This document shows positions 23,988 through 32,804 of a stretch of 64,000 bases of DNA, piece after piece. The translations under genes and the position numbers were made by a program. Position 1 is the first letter of the stretch, and every line of letters starts with the position of its first letter. The notes under the pieces are model-generated. The model saw nothing but the letters and a program-made list of their open reading frames with translations. It was not told the origin of the DNA and ran no database searches. Origin of the DNA: Hyphomonadaceae bacterium TMED5 (GTDB lineage Bacteria; Pseudomonadota; Alphaproteobacteria; Caulobacterales; Hyphomonadaceae); assembly GCA_002173095.1 (NCBI GenBank), contig NHBK01000014.1, positions 339,571 through 403,570 on the forward strand, given 5' to 3'.

Positions 23988-25448
23988 ATGCGGACAATCC
24001 AGAATTTTATTAATGGTAGCTTCAAAGACGCTGCCGATGGCGTGACTTTTGATAAAGTCAGCCCGGTTACCGGTGAAGTTATTGCGACTGTTGCACGTTC
24101 TACAAAACAGGACGTCGATGATGCTGTAGCGGCTGCTAAGGCAGCGGTTGCGGGCGAATGGGGCAAGATGCCTGTCGCTAAGCGTCTTGAAATGCTTCAC
24201 GCAGTTGCGGACGAAATTACAAATCGCTTCCAGGAATTTGTCGAAGCTGAAATGGCCGACACTGGACAGCCTCGCAGCGTTATGGAGCACGCCTTCATTC
24301 CGCGCGGTGCGGCGAACTTCAAGATTTTCGCGGACGTTGTGAAAAACGTTCCGACCGAAAGCTTTGTGATGGATACGCCTGACGGAAAAGGCGCGATCAA
24401 TTACTCCATCCGTAAGCCTAAAGGCGTTATCGGCGTGATCTCGCCATGGAATGCGCCATTCCTTCTCATGACATGGAAAGTCGGCCCGGCGCTGGCATGT
24501 GGCAACGCTGTTGTGGTGAAGCCATCTGAGGAGACGCCAGCAACGGCTGCGCTACTCGGCGAAGTCATGAATAAAGTCGGTATCCCGGCTGGCGTTTATA
24601 ACGTTGTTCACGGCCATGGTCCGGATGCGGCAGGTGAGTTCCTGACCACGAATAAAGATGTCGACGCGATCACCTTCACCGGTGAAACCCGCACGGGTGA
24701 AGCGATTATGAAAGCGACTGCTGATGGCTGCCGTGACGTTTCCTTCGAAATGGGCGGTAAGAACGCTGGCATCATCTTCGCAGATTGTGATTTCGATAAA
24801 GCTATTCAGGGCATTTATCGTTCGGCCTTCCTCAATACCGGACAGGTTTGTCTGGGTACGGAGCGTCTCTACGTTCAGCGTCCAATCTTTGAGAAATTCG
24901 TTGAGGCTCTGAAGAACAAAGCTGAAGCGGCTAAGTTCGGCGCGCCAACTGAGGCGGGTTCTAACTTCGGTCCTCTCATCTCTAAAGAACACCAGTCCAA
25001 GGTTCTGTCTTACTATAAGAAGGCGGTTGATGAGGGCGCTACGGTCGTCACTGGCGGCGGCGTTCCTGAGTTTGGTTCAGAGCTGGATAACGGCTCATGG
25101 GTTCAGCCTACCATCTGGACGGACCTGCCAGAGAGCGCGTCTGTAATTCAGGAAGAGATTTTCGGTCCTTGCTGTCACATCCGTCCGTTCGATACCGAAG
25201 AAGAAGTCATCGAGCTGGCGAACGCGACCGATTACGGCCTGTCTACCACGATCTGGACGACCAATCTCGGCACGGCTCACCGCATGGCTGATGCGATTGA
25301 TGTCGGTATCACCTGGGTCAATGAATGGTTCCTGCGCGACCTGCGTACACCGTTCGGCGGTTCCAAACAGTCCGGTATCGGCCGTGAGGGCGGTGTCCAC
25401 TCGCTGGAGTTCTACACAGAGCTTCGCAACGTTTGCATCAAGCTATAG
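23988..25448 (+). CDS. dmpC: 2-Hydroxymuconic semialdehyde dehydrogenase
   Basis: 486 residues of the aldehyde dehydrogenase superfamily. Oxidises the ring-cleavage product to 2-hydroxymuconate (4-oxalocrotonate, enol form) with NAD+. N155, K178, E254 (FEMGGKN) and C288 (NTGQVCLGTE) are the catalytic residues. The NTGQVCLGTERLYVQ stretch is characteristic of the HMSD group. It opens the lower operon. Upstream there is no -24/-12 box; an 8-bp inverted repeat TTAGACGG / CCGTCTAA (23893-23900, 23951-23958) flanks the probable promoter. Confidence 0.92.
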   Translation: MRTIQNFINGSFKDAADGVTFDKVSPVTGEVIATVARSTKQDVDDAVAAAKAAVAGEWGKMPVAKRLEMLHAVADEITNRFQEFVEAEMADTGQPRSVMEHAFIPRGAANFKIFADVVKNVPTESFVMDTPDGKGAINYSIRKPKGVIGVISPWNAPFLLMTWKVGPALACGNAVVVKPSEETPATAALLGEVMNKVGIPAGVYNVVHGHGPDAAGEFLTTNKDVDAITFTGETRTGEAIMKATADGCRDVSFEMGGKNAGIIFADCDFDKAIQGIYRSAFLNTGQVCLGTERLYVQRPIFEKFVEALKNKAEAAKFGAPTEAGSNFGPLISKEHQSKVLSYYKKAVDEGATVVTGGGVPEFGSELDNGSWVQPTIWTDLPESASVIQEEIFGPCCHIRPFDTEEEVIELANATDYGLSTTIWTTNLGTAHRMADAIDVGITWVNEWFLRDLRTPFGGSKQSGIGREGGVHSLEFYTELRNVCIKL

Positions 25449-25459
25449 GGGCGCCTTCC

Positions 25460-26257
25460 ATGGATGACGCCATGATCAAAAAGTTTGGTGATGCGATTTA
25501 CGACGCTTACGTCGCGCGCAAAACCATCAAACCGCTTGTCGAGCTGACAGACGATATCGAGATTGAAGATTCCTATCGCATTGCCAAGCATTTCATCGAC
25601 CGCCGCGTGGCCGCTGGTGAAACCATTATCGGTAAGAAGATCGGCGTAACCTCAAAGCCTGTTCAGCAGGCTCTGGGTGTTTACCAGCCAGACTTCGGTC
25701 AGCTGACCAATGAAATGGTCTATGCGAATGGTGCTGCGGTTGATCTGAACAAACTGATCCAGCCAAAAGCTGAAGCCGAGCTGGCCTTCGTTCTGAAAGA
25801 AGACCTGACAGGCCCAGGCATTACAGCTGTCGATGTGATCCGCGCGACGGATTACGTGACGCCATGTTTTGAAATTGTCGACTCCCGTATCACAGACTGG
25901 AAGATCGGCATTAAAGACACGGTCGCTGATAACGCCTCTTGTGGCGTGTTCGCACTTGGCGATGTTAAGGGCGATCCGCGCAAGATCGACCTGACGCTGG
26001 CTGGCATGGTCGTCGAAATGAATGGCGAACTGCACGCAACGTCTACCGGCGCTGCCGTTCAGGGCTCTCCTGCGAACGCTGTTGCGTGGCTTGCCAATAC
26101 GCTTGGCGAACTCGGCATGCCGTTCCGCGCGGGCGAGATCATTCTGTCTGGCTCTCAGGGGCCGCTTATCCCGGTTGTCGATGGCGATCACCTCAAATGT
26201 ACGATTGGTGGCCTCGGCACTTGTGAAGTCTCATTTGAAGGGAGGGCAGCGGTATGA
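25460..26257 (+). CDS. dmpE: 2-Oxopent-4-enoate hydratase
   Basis: 265 residues of the fumarylacetoacetase-fold hydratase/decarboxylase family. Adds water to 2-hydroxypenta-2,4-dienoate to give 4-hydroxy-2-oxovalerate. Family segments GKKIGVTSKPVQ, QPDFGQLT, PKAEAELAFVL (metal-binding Glu) and VADNASCGVFALG are clear. The ATG at 25460 aligns with the family N-terminus. Overlaps dmpH by four bases (ATGA). It forms a known complex with the decarboxylase encoded next. Confidence 0.93.
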   Translation: MDDAMIKKFGDAIYDAYVARKTIKPLVELTDDIEIEDSYRIAKHFIDRRVAAGETIIGKKIGVTSKPVQQALGVYQPDFGQLTNEMVYANGAAVDLNKLIQPKAEAELAFVLKEDLTGPGITAVDVIRATDYVTPCFEIVDSRITDWKIGIKDTVADNASCGVFALGDVKGDPRKIDLTLAGMVVEMNGELHATSTGAAVQGSPANAVAWLANTLGELGMPFRAGEIILSGSQGPLIPVVDGDHLKCTIGGLGTCEVSFEGRAAV

Positions 26258-27051
26258 GCCTGACCCTGTCACGCGAAGAAATTGTTCGCCTCGCCTCACG
26301 CATTGAAACAGCGCAGGTTTACGCGCATTCAATCCGTAAGCTCACTGAAGAATATCCGGATATGACGCTGGAAGATGCGTACGCTGTTCAGACCGAACTG
26401 CGCCGCAATTTCGAAAAAGCGGGCCACCGTGTGATTGGCTGGAAAGCTGGTCTCACCTCTAAGCCTAAAATGATCCAGATGGGCGTTGATAAGCCGGGTG
26501 TTGGCTTCTTGACCGACCGTATGGCGCGTCCGGAAAACTCCGTCATTACGGTGTCCGATCTCGTTCACCCACGCGCAGAATGCGAAATTGCATTCATGCT
26601 GAAGTCCGAGCTGAAAGGCCCGAACTGCACGCGCGAAGATGTTCTGGCCGCGACCGACTATGTGATGCCAGCCATTGAGATCATCGACTCTCGTTTCACC
26701 GGTTTCAAATTCGACTTTGAAAGCGTCATTGCGGACAATTCGTCCTCTGCACGTTTCGTTGCGGGTGGTCGTCCAATGTATGTCGAAGATCTGGATCTGC
26801 CGACCATCGGCGTTGTGATCGAACAGAACGGTGAAATCGTTGCCATGGGCGCCGCCGCTGAAGTGCTGGGTGACCCGGCCGAAGCCGTCGCCTTCATGGT
26901 CAATGTCATTCACGACATGGGCGAAACCGTCCCTGCCGGAAGCTTTATGATGAGCGGTGCAATTACCGCCGCACAAGCTGTGAAGCCTGGCGACAATGTC
27001 GTCGCGCGTTTTCAGCACTTAGGAAGCGTTTCAGTCCGCTTTTCTGACTGA
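26254..27051 (+). CDS. dmpH: 4-Oxalocrotonate decarboxylase
   Basis: 265 residues, paralogous to the hydratase upstream. Decarboxylates 2-oxohex-3-enedioate to 2-hydroxypentadienoate using Mg2+. GWKAGLTSKPKMIQMGVDKP and HPRAECEIAFML are diagnostic of the decarboxylase branch. GAGGGCAG precedes the ATG inside the end of dmpE. Adjacent placement of hydratase and decarboxylase agrees with their physical complex. Confidence 0.93.
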   Translation: MSLTLSREEIVRLASRIETAQVYAHSIRKLTEEYPDMTLEDAYAVQTELRRNFEKAGHRVIGWKAGLTSKPKMIQMGVDKPGVGFLTDRMARPENSVITVSDLVHPRAECEIAFMLKSELKGPNCTREDVLAATDYVMPAIEIIDSRFTGFKFDFESVIADNSSSARFVAGGRPMYVEDLDLPTIGVVIEQNGEIVAMGAAAEVLGDPAEAVAFMVNVIHDMGETVPAGSFMMSGAITAAQAVKPGDNVVARFQHLGSVSVRFSD

Positions 27052-27064
27052 GGGAGGATCTAAC

Positions 27065-27298
27065 ATGCCAATTATTCAGATGAATATGGTTGAAGGCCGA
27101 ACGAGCGAGCAAAAAGCTGCCGTGGCCAAGGCCGTAACCGATGCGGTTGTAGAGACACTGAACGTCCCTGCGAAATCTGTACGCATCATGATTGTCGATC
27201 TTAAGAAGGACGGATTCTACGTCGCAGGAGACTTATCTGCGGGCGCATCGGCGCATCAGGAATCCGACGACGCGCTGGCGGATGCTTCCGCTTCCTAA
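27065..27298 (+). CDS. dmpI: 4-Oxalocrotonate tautomerase
   Basis: 77 residues. Converts 2-hydroxymuconate to 2-oxohex-3-enedioate. Mature Pro1 ([11 protein letters not shown]), the conserved Arg11 and the arginine in SVRIMIVD fit the 4-OT active site. The hexamer-forming enzyme is usually about 62 residues, and this one has about 15 extra residues ([18 protein letters not shown]) at the C-terminus, polar and probably disordered. Start ATG behind GAGGATC. Confidence 0.92.
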   Translation: MPIIQMNMVEGRTSEQKAAVAKAVTDAVVETLNVPAKSVRIMIVDLKKDGFYVAGDLSAGASAHQESDDALADASAS

Positions 27299-27324
27299 GC
27301 GCGGCTCAACGAAGGAGAAACACC

Positions 27325-28239
27325 ATGGCTAAAATACGTTGTGCCATTATCGGTTCAGGCAATATTGGCACTGACCTGATCTACAAGATCCAGCGTAGCC
27401 CGGTTCTTGAAGCCGTCTGGATGGTTGGCATTGACCCGGAATCCGAAGGTCTGAAACGCGCTGCTGATATGGGCCTGAAAACGACCCATGAAGGCGTAGA
27501 CGGCATGCTTCCGTTCATTGAGGAAGATAACATCCAGATCGCATTCGATGCGACCAGCGCATATGTTCACGCGGAAAATTCCCGCAAGGTGAATGAAAAA
27601 GGCGTTCTGATGATCGACCTGACGCCAGCTGCGATCGGCCCGCTCTGCGTGCCGCCGGTCAATCTGGCGAAACAGGCTGAAAACGCTGAGATGAACGTCA
27701 ACATGATCTCATGTGCCGGTCAGGCGACCATTCCTATCGTGAATGCTGTCGCTCAGGTTCAGGGCGTTGAATACGCTGAGATCATCGCCAGCCTGTCGTC
27801 CAAGTCTATTGGCGCAGGTACTCGAGCGAACCTCGACGAATTCACCTTCACCACATCTAACGCCATCGAGAAAGTCGGCGGCGCGAAGAAGGGTAAAGCG
27901 CTTTGCATCATCAATCCGGCGGACCCGCCAATGATCATGCGGAACACGATTTACTGCCTGACCGAAGGTGAGCCGGATAAGAAAGCCATCACGGCCTCTA
28001 TCCTGAAAATGATCGGCGAAGTTCAGAAATACGTTCCGGGCTATAAGCTCGTGAACGGCCCTGACTTTGAAGGCAATAAGGTTGCTGTCTTCATGGAGGT
28101 CGCTGGTCTTGGTGACTATCTGCCGACCTATGCAGGCAATCTCGACATCATGACGGCTGCAGCAACACGCACAGCTGAAATGTTCGCAGACGAAATGCTT
28201 GCTGGCACCTTCCAACCTAAAGCGAAGGAGATCGCATAA
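27325..28239 (+). CDS. dmpF: Acetaldehyde dehydrogenase (acylating)
   Basis: 304 residues. Turns acetaldehyde, CoA and NAD+ into acetyl-CoA. Rossmann motif GSGNIGTDL near the N-terminus and catalytic C130 ([11 protein letters not shown]). Acts in a channelled complex with the aldolase DmpG, whose start codon overlaps this stop by one base (TAATG). Confidence 0.95.
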   Translation: MAKIRCAIIGSGNIGTDLIYKIQRSPVLEAVWMVGIDPESEGLKRAADMGLKTTHEGVDGMLPFIEEDNIQIAFDATSAYVHAENSRKVNEKGVLMIDLTPAAIGPLCVPPVNLAKQAENAEMNVNMISCAGQATIPIVNAVAQVQGVEYAEIIASLSSKSIGAGTRANLDEFTFTTSNAIEKVGGAKKGKALCIINPADPPMIMRNTIYCLTEGEPDKKAITASILKMIGEVQKYVPGYKLVNGPDFEGNKVAVFMEVAGLGDYLPTYAGNLDIMTAAATRTAEMFADEMLAGTFQPKAKEIA

Positions 28240-29303
28240 TGTCTGAAGCTTCTCTGAAAGGCCGTAAGGTCATCCTGCATGACATGTCTCTGCGCGACGG
28301 CATGCATGCGAAGAAAGAACAGATCAGCATTGATGAGATGGTGGCAATTGCCCAGGGTCTCGACCATGCAGGCGTTCCATACGTTCAGGTTACGCACGGT
28401 GCTGGCGTCGGTGGTAACTCCATCCAGCACGGCTTCGCGCCTCACTCGAACAAAGACTATATTTCTGCGGTTGCTGCTGCGGTTGAGAAGATCAAAATCT
28501 CTGTTCTCCTCATCCCTGGTCTCGGCACGATGAAAGAACTCGAAGAAGCTTATGAAGCTGGCGCACGCTCTGTTCACGTTGCTACGCACTGCACAGAGGC
28601 AGACACATCGCCTCAGCACATCGCTTTTGCGAAAAACCTCGGAATGGACACATCAGGCTTCCTGATGATGGCTCACCTTGCTTCGCCTGAGAAAATCGCT
28701 GAGCAGGGCAAGATGATGGAAGATTTTGGCGCCGACACTGTCTATGTGACGGACTCTGCCGGTTACATGCTTCCAGCGGATGTGAAAGCACACATTTCTG
28801 CCCTGCGTGCGGTTCTGAAACCAGAAACCGAAATCGGCTTCCACGGTCACCATAATCTCGGCATGGGCGTTGCAAACTCTGTGACAGCTATCGAATGTGG
28901 TGCAAGCCGTATCGACGCGTCTGCCGCGGGTATGGGCGCAGGTGCTGGCAACACGCCAACAGAGGTTCTGGCCGCTGTGCTTGACCGTATGGGCGCTGAA
29001 ACCGGTATCGACCTGTTCAAGCTTATGGACGTTGCTGAAGACGTGGTTCTGCCTGTTATGGGGCAGCCTGTCCGCGTTGACCGCGACTCCCTCACGCTGG
29101 GCTATGCCGGCGTTTATTCAACCTTCCTCTTCCACGCCAAGCGCGCAGCAGAACGTTTCGGCGTTCCGGCTCGTGACGTTCTCGTCGAGCTTGGCCGTAA
29201 GAAGATGATTGGCGGTCAGGAAGACATGATCTTCGACACCGCCATGACAATGGCGAAAGAGCGCGGCCTTCTGAAAGAAGCACACGAGCTCGAAACCGCT
29301 TAA
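28239..29303 (+). CDS. dmpG: 4-Hydroxy-2-oxovalerate aldolase
   Basis: 354 residues of the DRE-TIM metallolyase family. Cleaves 4-hydroxy-2-oxovalerate to pyruvate and acetaldehyde. The opening [11 protein letters not shown] carries the catalytic Arg and metal-binding Asp, and [15 protein letters not shown] supplies the metal-binding histidines. Length and order match DmpG. Last of the core lower-pathway enzymes. Confidence 0.95.
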   Translation: MSEASLKGRKVILHDMSLRDGMHAKKEQISIDEMVAIAQGLDHAGVPYVQVTHGAGVGGNSIQHGFAPHSNKDYISAVAAAVEKIKISVLLIPGLGTMKELEEAYEAGARSVHVATHCTEADTSPQHIAFAKNLGMDTSGFLMMAHLASPEKIAEQGKMMEDFGADTVYVTDSAGYMLPADVKAHISALRAVLKPETEIGFHGHHNLGMGVANSVTAIECGASRIDASAAGMGAGAGNTPTEVLAAVLDRMGAETGIDLFKLMDVAEDVVLPVMGQPVRVDRDSLTLGYAGVYSTFLFHAKRAAERFGVPARDVLVELGRKKMIGGQEDMIFDTAMTMAKERGLLKEAHELETA

Positions 29304-29377
29304 ATAAACTCACTCCCGGGTCGCCAGTGCAGCATCAGATTGTGCGGCGACCCATCGAGGGAGACCCGGAGGAAACT

Positions 29378-29752
29378 ATGGCTGTAACCGCAAAACCCCA
29401 TCACGTCCGTATTGTAAATACCGGCCAGAATGTCGATGTCGCAGGCAAGAATGATCTCTTGAGCGAACTTGGCTTCACCACGGCTAAAGGTACGATCGTT
29501 GAAGGGTGTCGAGGCGGTGGCTGTGGTATTTGCCGGGTGCGCGTCCTCAAAGGTGATTATAGCTGCGGAACGATGAGTAAAGCAGAGGTCACCGAGGAAG
29601 AGCGGAAACAGGGCTTCGCTCTTGCCTGCAAGCTCACCGTCGAAAGCGATCTTGAAGTGGAGGCGCTGGGGAAGCGTTTCTTCTGCAGGTCGAAGAAGCC
29701 GGTGCAAATCCCAAAATTTGATACAGCCCATGGTCCGGCCAAGCCGATCTAA
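29378..29752 (+). CDS. dmpQ: Plant-type [2Fe-2S] ferredoxin (DmpQ/XylT-like)
   Basis: 124 residues with cluster ligands C44, C49, C52 and C84 (C-x4-C-x2-C...C). XylT/DmpQ proteins reduce the oxidised iron of catechol 2,3-dioxygenase and so rescue it from inactivation by substituted catechols; this role is inferred from family and locus. GGAGGAAACT precedes the ATG at 29378, and a GTG frame start at 29327 is unlikely. Unusually, it lies at the end of the lower operon rather than just before the dioxygenase. Confidence 0.82.
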   Translation: MAVTAKPHHVRIVNTGQNVDVAGKNDLLSELGFTTAKGTIVEGCRGGGCGICRVRVLKGDYSCGTMSKAEVTEEERKQGFALACKLTVESDLEVEALGKRFFCRSKKPVQIPKFDTAHGPAKPI

Positions 29753-29774
29753 CAAGGCTGACTGAGAGTATTTT

Positions 29775-30530
29775 ATGAGTAAAGATATCGCCGTAGTCGT
29801 CGGTGCCGGTGGCGAGATCGGGCAATTTATTACTGAAGCCCTGATCAATGCAGGCCAGCTCGTAATAGGCGTTGGCCGTTCAGAAGCATCTAATGCTGAC
29901 CTTACTGCAAAATTTGATACCGACTGCTTTCGACCGTTAATCGCCGACATTGGTGATGACAGCTCGATTGAAGCAATCGCGGCTGCACTGGATGCACCGG
30001 TGTCTATGGTTGTTCATTCCGCAGGTGTGCCTGTGGCGGGCGGTGTGAAGAACGTCGCAACGGATGCCGTGCTCAACGCCTGCAATTTAAAAATCAACGG
30101 ATTTATCCGCCTTGTGCGCGGCGTTGAGGGCCGTCTTCGCACGCATTCACGCCTTGTCGCTATTGGTGGCCATTACGGGTTTGAGCCATCACCTTATGCG
30201 GCCACTGCGGGTGTGGGTAATGCTGCTTTGGCCAACCTTATGCGCCAGATGAACTGGGCTTATGGCCCGCAGGGCATTACAGCGCACATGGTTGCGCCGG
30301 GACCAGCTGACACCGCGCGTATGCGCCGTGTGGCTGACGATCGCGCGAAAGCAGCGGGCTCTACGGGTGAAGCTGAACTGGAAAAAGTCCGCTCTGAATC
30401 TGCAATCGGACAGCTGACAGACCCGAAGGCTGTGGGTTGGGCTTGTGCAAGCCTCCTGGCGCCGGAAGCCGATGCTATGGCAGGGTCTACAATGTTCCTC
30501 GACGCTGGTCGCCGCAAAGGTCTGCCGTGA
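29775..30530 (+). CDS. Short-chain dehydrogenase/reductase with altered active site
   Basis: 251 residues. Nucleotide-binding VVVGAGGEIGQFI at the N-terminus and a Rossmann core of SDR type, ending in a typical GSTMFLDAG. The expected YxxxK is YAATA (in PYAATAGVGN): the tyrosine is there but the lysine is missing, so a standard oxidoreductase mechanism is doubtful. Lies 22 bases after dmpQ and 25 before the tautomerase. Substrate unknown; perhaps a pathway side product. Confidence 0.8.
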   Translation: MSKDIAVVVGAGGEIGQFITEALINAGQLVIGVGRSEASNADLTAKFDTDCFRPLIADIGDDSSIEAIAAALDAPVSMVVHSAGVPVAGGVKNVATDAVLNACNLKINGFIRLVRGVEGRLRTHSRLVAIGGHYGFEPSPYAATAGVGNAALANLMRQMNWAYGPQGITAHMVAPGPADTARMRRVADDRAKAAGSTGEAELEKVRSESAIGQLTDPKAVGWACASLLAPEADAMAGSTMFLDAGRRKGLP

Positions 30531-30555
30531 GGCAGGCGGCGGGAGGAGATTTCTC

Positions 30556-30984
30556 ATGCCTATCGTGAACTTTCATCTGGTCGAAGGCCAACAGACCGAT
30601 GCCTCAATCAAGCAATTGCTGATCGAGGCAGGCGAAATGTATCTGGATGTGTTCTATCCGGATCAGGAGCCGCGTCCGGTTGCTCGCCTTCGCGCCTTTG
30701 CGACCATGATCAAGCCTGAGCACTTTGCGACAGCTGGTGTGTTCATGGATGAGGGCGGCGAACACGCACCCTATTTCACTTTTCTTGCGCTGGCGGGCCG
30801 ACCGCCAGAACAGCACGCGGCGCTGATTAAGGGCTTTACCGATCTTCTGGTGAAGCATGTCAGCTGCGAGGCCAAAATGGTCCGCGGTATGGCTGTGCCG
30901 ATTGAGCCGGACCTTTGGGGGATTGGTGGCCGAACCGCTTCGGACATTCGCAAAGCTGAGATCGAAGCACGTTCGGGAACGTGA
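30556..30984 (+). CDS. Double-length tautomerase-superfamily protein
   Basis: 142 residues starting MPIVNFHLVEGQQTD, with the catalytic N-terminal proline of the 4-oxalocrotonate tautomerase superfamily. The pattern beta-alpha-beta (residues 1-60) is repeated after an APYFTFLALAG segment (about 75-130), so it looks like two 4-OT units joined in one chain, as in the fused 4-OT, cis-CaaD and CHMI-like groups. The second unit lacks an internal proline start. GGGAGGAG precedes the ATG at 30556. Activity is not predictable; a tautomerase step on a substituted intermediate fits the context. Confidence 0.72.
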   Translation: MPIVNFHLVEGQQTDASIKQLLIEAGEMYLDVFYPDQEPRPVARLRAFATMIKPEHFATAGVFMDEGGEHAPYFTFLALAGRPPEQHAALIKGFTDLLVKHVSCEAKMVRGMAVPIEPDLWGIGGRTASDIRKAEIEARSGT

Positions 30985-31040
30985 GACCCTAACTTCAATT
31001 CAAATGCAGGCCGGGAAACGACAGGGGCCGGGAGACACAC

Positions 31041-32804
31041 ATGATCACCGCTAAAACGCTCGAAGATGTCATCAGCACACTGTCACATGTCACTCGGATT
31101 GATGAGTTTTCGGCGACATCATCTTTTCCTGAATTTGATCAAGAGCTGGTGCGTCCGATCATTGAAGAGGCCGGACGACTGGCGAGTGAAGTGCTGGCAC
31201 CTTTGAACCGCACGGGAGATGAGCATGGCGCAAAACTGGTCGATGGCGATGTCATCGCAGCGCCAGGCTTCAAAGAGGCTTATGATGCCTTCCGTGAAGG
31301 TGGCTGGATGAGCCTTGCCTTTCCTGAGGAATATAGCGGGCAGGGGCTGCCGCAAACCATGGCTCTGCCGGTGATGGAGCTTATCCAGGCGGCAAACATG
31401 TCATTCAGCCTGTGCCCGATGCTGAGCTTCGGTGCGATCGAAGCGCTCATGGCGCATGGCACAGATGAGCAGAAAACAACCTATCTGCCTAAGCTTGTTT
31501 CCGGCGAATGGACGGGCACGATGAACCTGACCGAGCCGCAAGCCGGTTCAGATGTCGGCGCGCTTAAAACCAAAGCCGAACCAATTGGCGATGGCAGCTA
31601 TGCCATTACGGGCCAGAAGATTTTCATCACCTGGGGGGATCACGACCTTACGGATAATATCATCCATCTGGTGCTCGCGCGTCTGCCAGATGCTCCTGCG
31701 GGCTCTAAGGGCATTTCGCTCTTCCTGTGTCCGAAATTCCTGTTGGACGATGCGGGAGAGCCGGGCGAGCGCAATGGCGCGCGTTGCATTGGTCTGGAAC
31801 AGAAAATGGGCATTCATGCCTCTCCAACCTGTGTGATGGAGTTTGATGGCGCGAAAGGCTGGATGATTGGTGAGCCGAATAAAGGCCTCGCGGCCATGTT
31901 CACCATGATGAACTCAGCGCGTCTTCAGGTCGGTATTCAGGGCGTTGCGCAGTCCGAAGCGGCATATCAGGCCGCGCGCCAGTATGCGGATGAGCGTCTT
32001 CAGGGGCGTCGTCCGGGTGAGGCAGGTGCAGCAGCAATCGTTCGCCATGCAGATGTCCAGAATATGCTTTTGAATATGCGGGCTAAAACATTGACGGCCC
32101 GTGCGATTTGTTATGAATGCGCGCGTGCAGGTGATGTGGCTCACACGTCAAATGATGACGCCGCTAAAACGCAGGCGAAATGGCGCGAAGAAATTCTCAC
32201 GCCTATTGCCAAAGCCTGGTCGACCGACATTGGCGTAGAAATGGCAAGCCTCGGTGTGCAGGTGCATGGCGGTATGGGATTTATGGGCGAAACGCTCGCA
32301 GCGCAGATTTACCGCGATGCGCGTATCGCGCCGATCTATGAAGGCACGAACGGCATTCAGGCCATGGATCTGGTCTCTCGCAAACTGCCAATGGCAGGCG
32401 GCAAAGCGATTGCCAGCATGCTGGATGAATACATTCGCACGGCAGAAGAGCTGAAAGCGTCGGCTGATGACTCCCTGAAGCATGTCGGCAAAAAGCTGGG
32501 TGCGGCCATTGGCATTCTACGCCAGGCGAGTGACTGGCTCTCCGCAAATGGGCCGGACGGTGCAGACGCCTCTATGTTCGGTGCGACGGCCTATCTGGAT
32601 ATGTTTGGCAAAGTCGCAGGCGTTCACTATCTGGCGCGCGGCGCAATGCATGCGCAGTCAGCGGGCAGCAATTCTGCCGGTGAACTTACCGACCTCGCAC
32701 TCTTCCTGTCGGAGTTTGACCTCAGCCTTGTTGAGGGCCTTCTGGATCGCGTTCGGCTCGGTGAAACTTTGTCTTACAATAGACGGATGGAATTGCTCTC
32801 ATGA
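31041..32804 (+). CDS. Acyl-CoA dehydrogenase (DmdC-like, long form)
   Basis: 587 residues, longer than classic acyl-CoA dehydrogenases. N-terminal helical domain, FAD-binding core with MNLTEPQAGSDVG and KIFITWGDHDL, and catalytic glutamate in IYEGTNGIQAMDL. A C-terminal extension of about 120 residues is typical of the DmdC/AcdB long-chain-like subgroup. It oxidises an acyl-CoA to the enoyl-CoA with ETF as acceptor. Presence behind a phenol pathway is unexpected because no acyl-CoA intermediate is needed there. Stop overlaps the next gene. Confidence 0.9.
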   Translation: MITAKTLEDVISTLSHVTRIDEFSATSSFPEFDQELVRPIIEEAGRLASEVLAPLNRTGDEHGAKLVDGDVIAAPGFKEAYDAFREGGWMSLAFPEEYSGQGLPQTMALPVMELIQAANMSFSLCPMLSFGAIEALMAHGTDEQKTTYLPKLVSGEWTGTMNLTEPQAGSDVGALKTKAEPIGDGSYAITGQKIFITWGDHDLTDNIIHLVLARLPDAPAGSKGISLFLCPKFLLDDAGEPGERNGARCIGLEQKMGIHASPTCVMEFDGAKGWMIGEPNKGLAAMFTMMNSARLQVGIQGVAQSEAAYQAARQYADERLQGRRPGEAGAAAIVRHADVQNMLLNMRAKTLTARAICYECARAGDVAHTSNDDAAKTQAKWREEILTPIAKAWSTDIGVEMASLGVQVHGGMGFMGETLAAQIYRDARIAPIYEGTNGIQAMDLVSRKLPMAGGKAIASMLDEYIRTAEELKASADDSLKHVGKKLGAAIGILRQASDWLSANGPDGADASMFGATAYLDMFGKVAGVHYLARGAMHAQSAGSNSAGELTDLALFLSEFDLSLVEGLLDRVRLGETLSYNRRMELLS

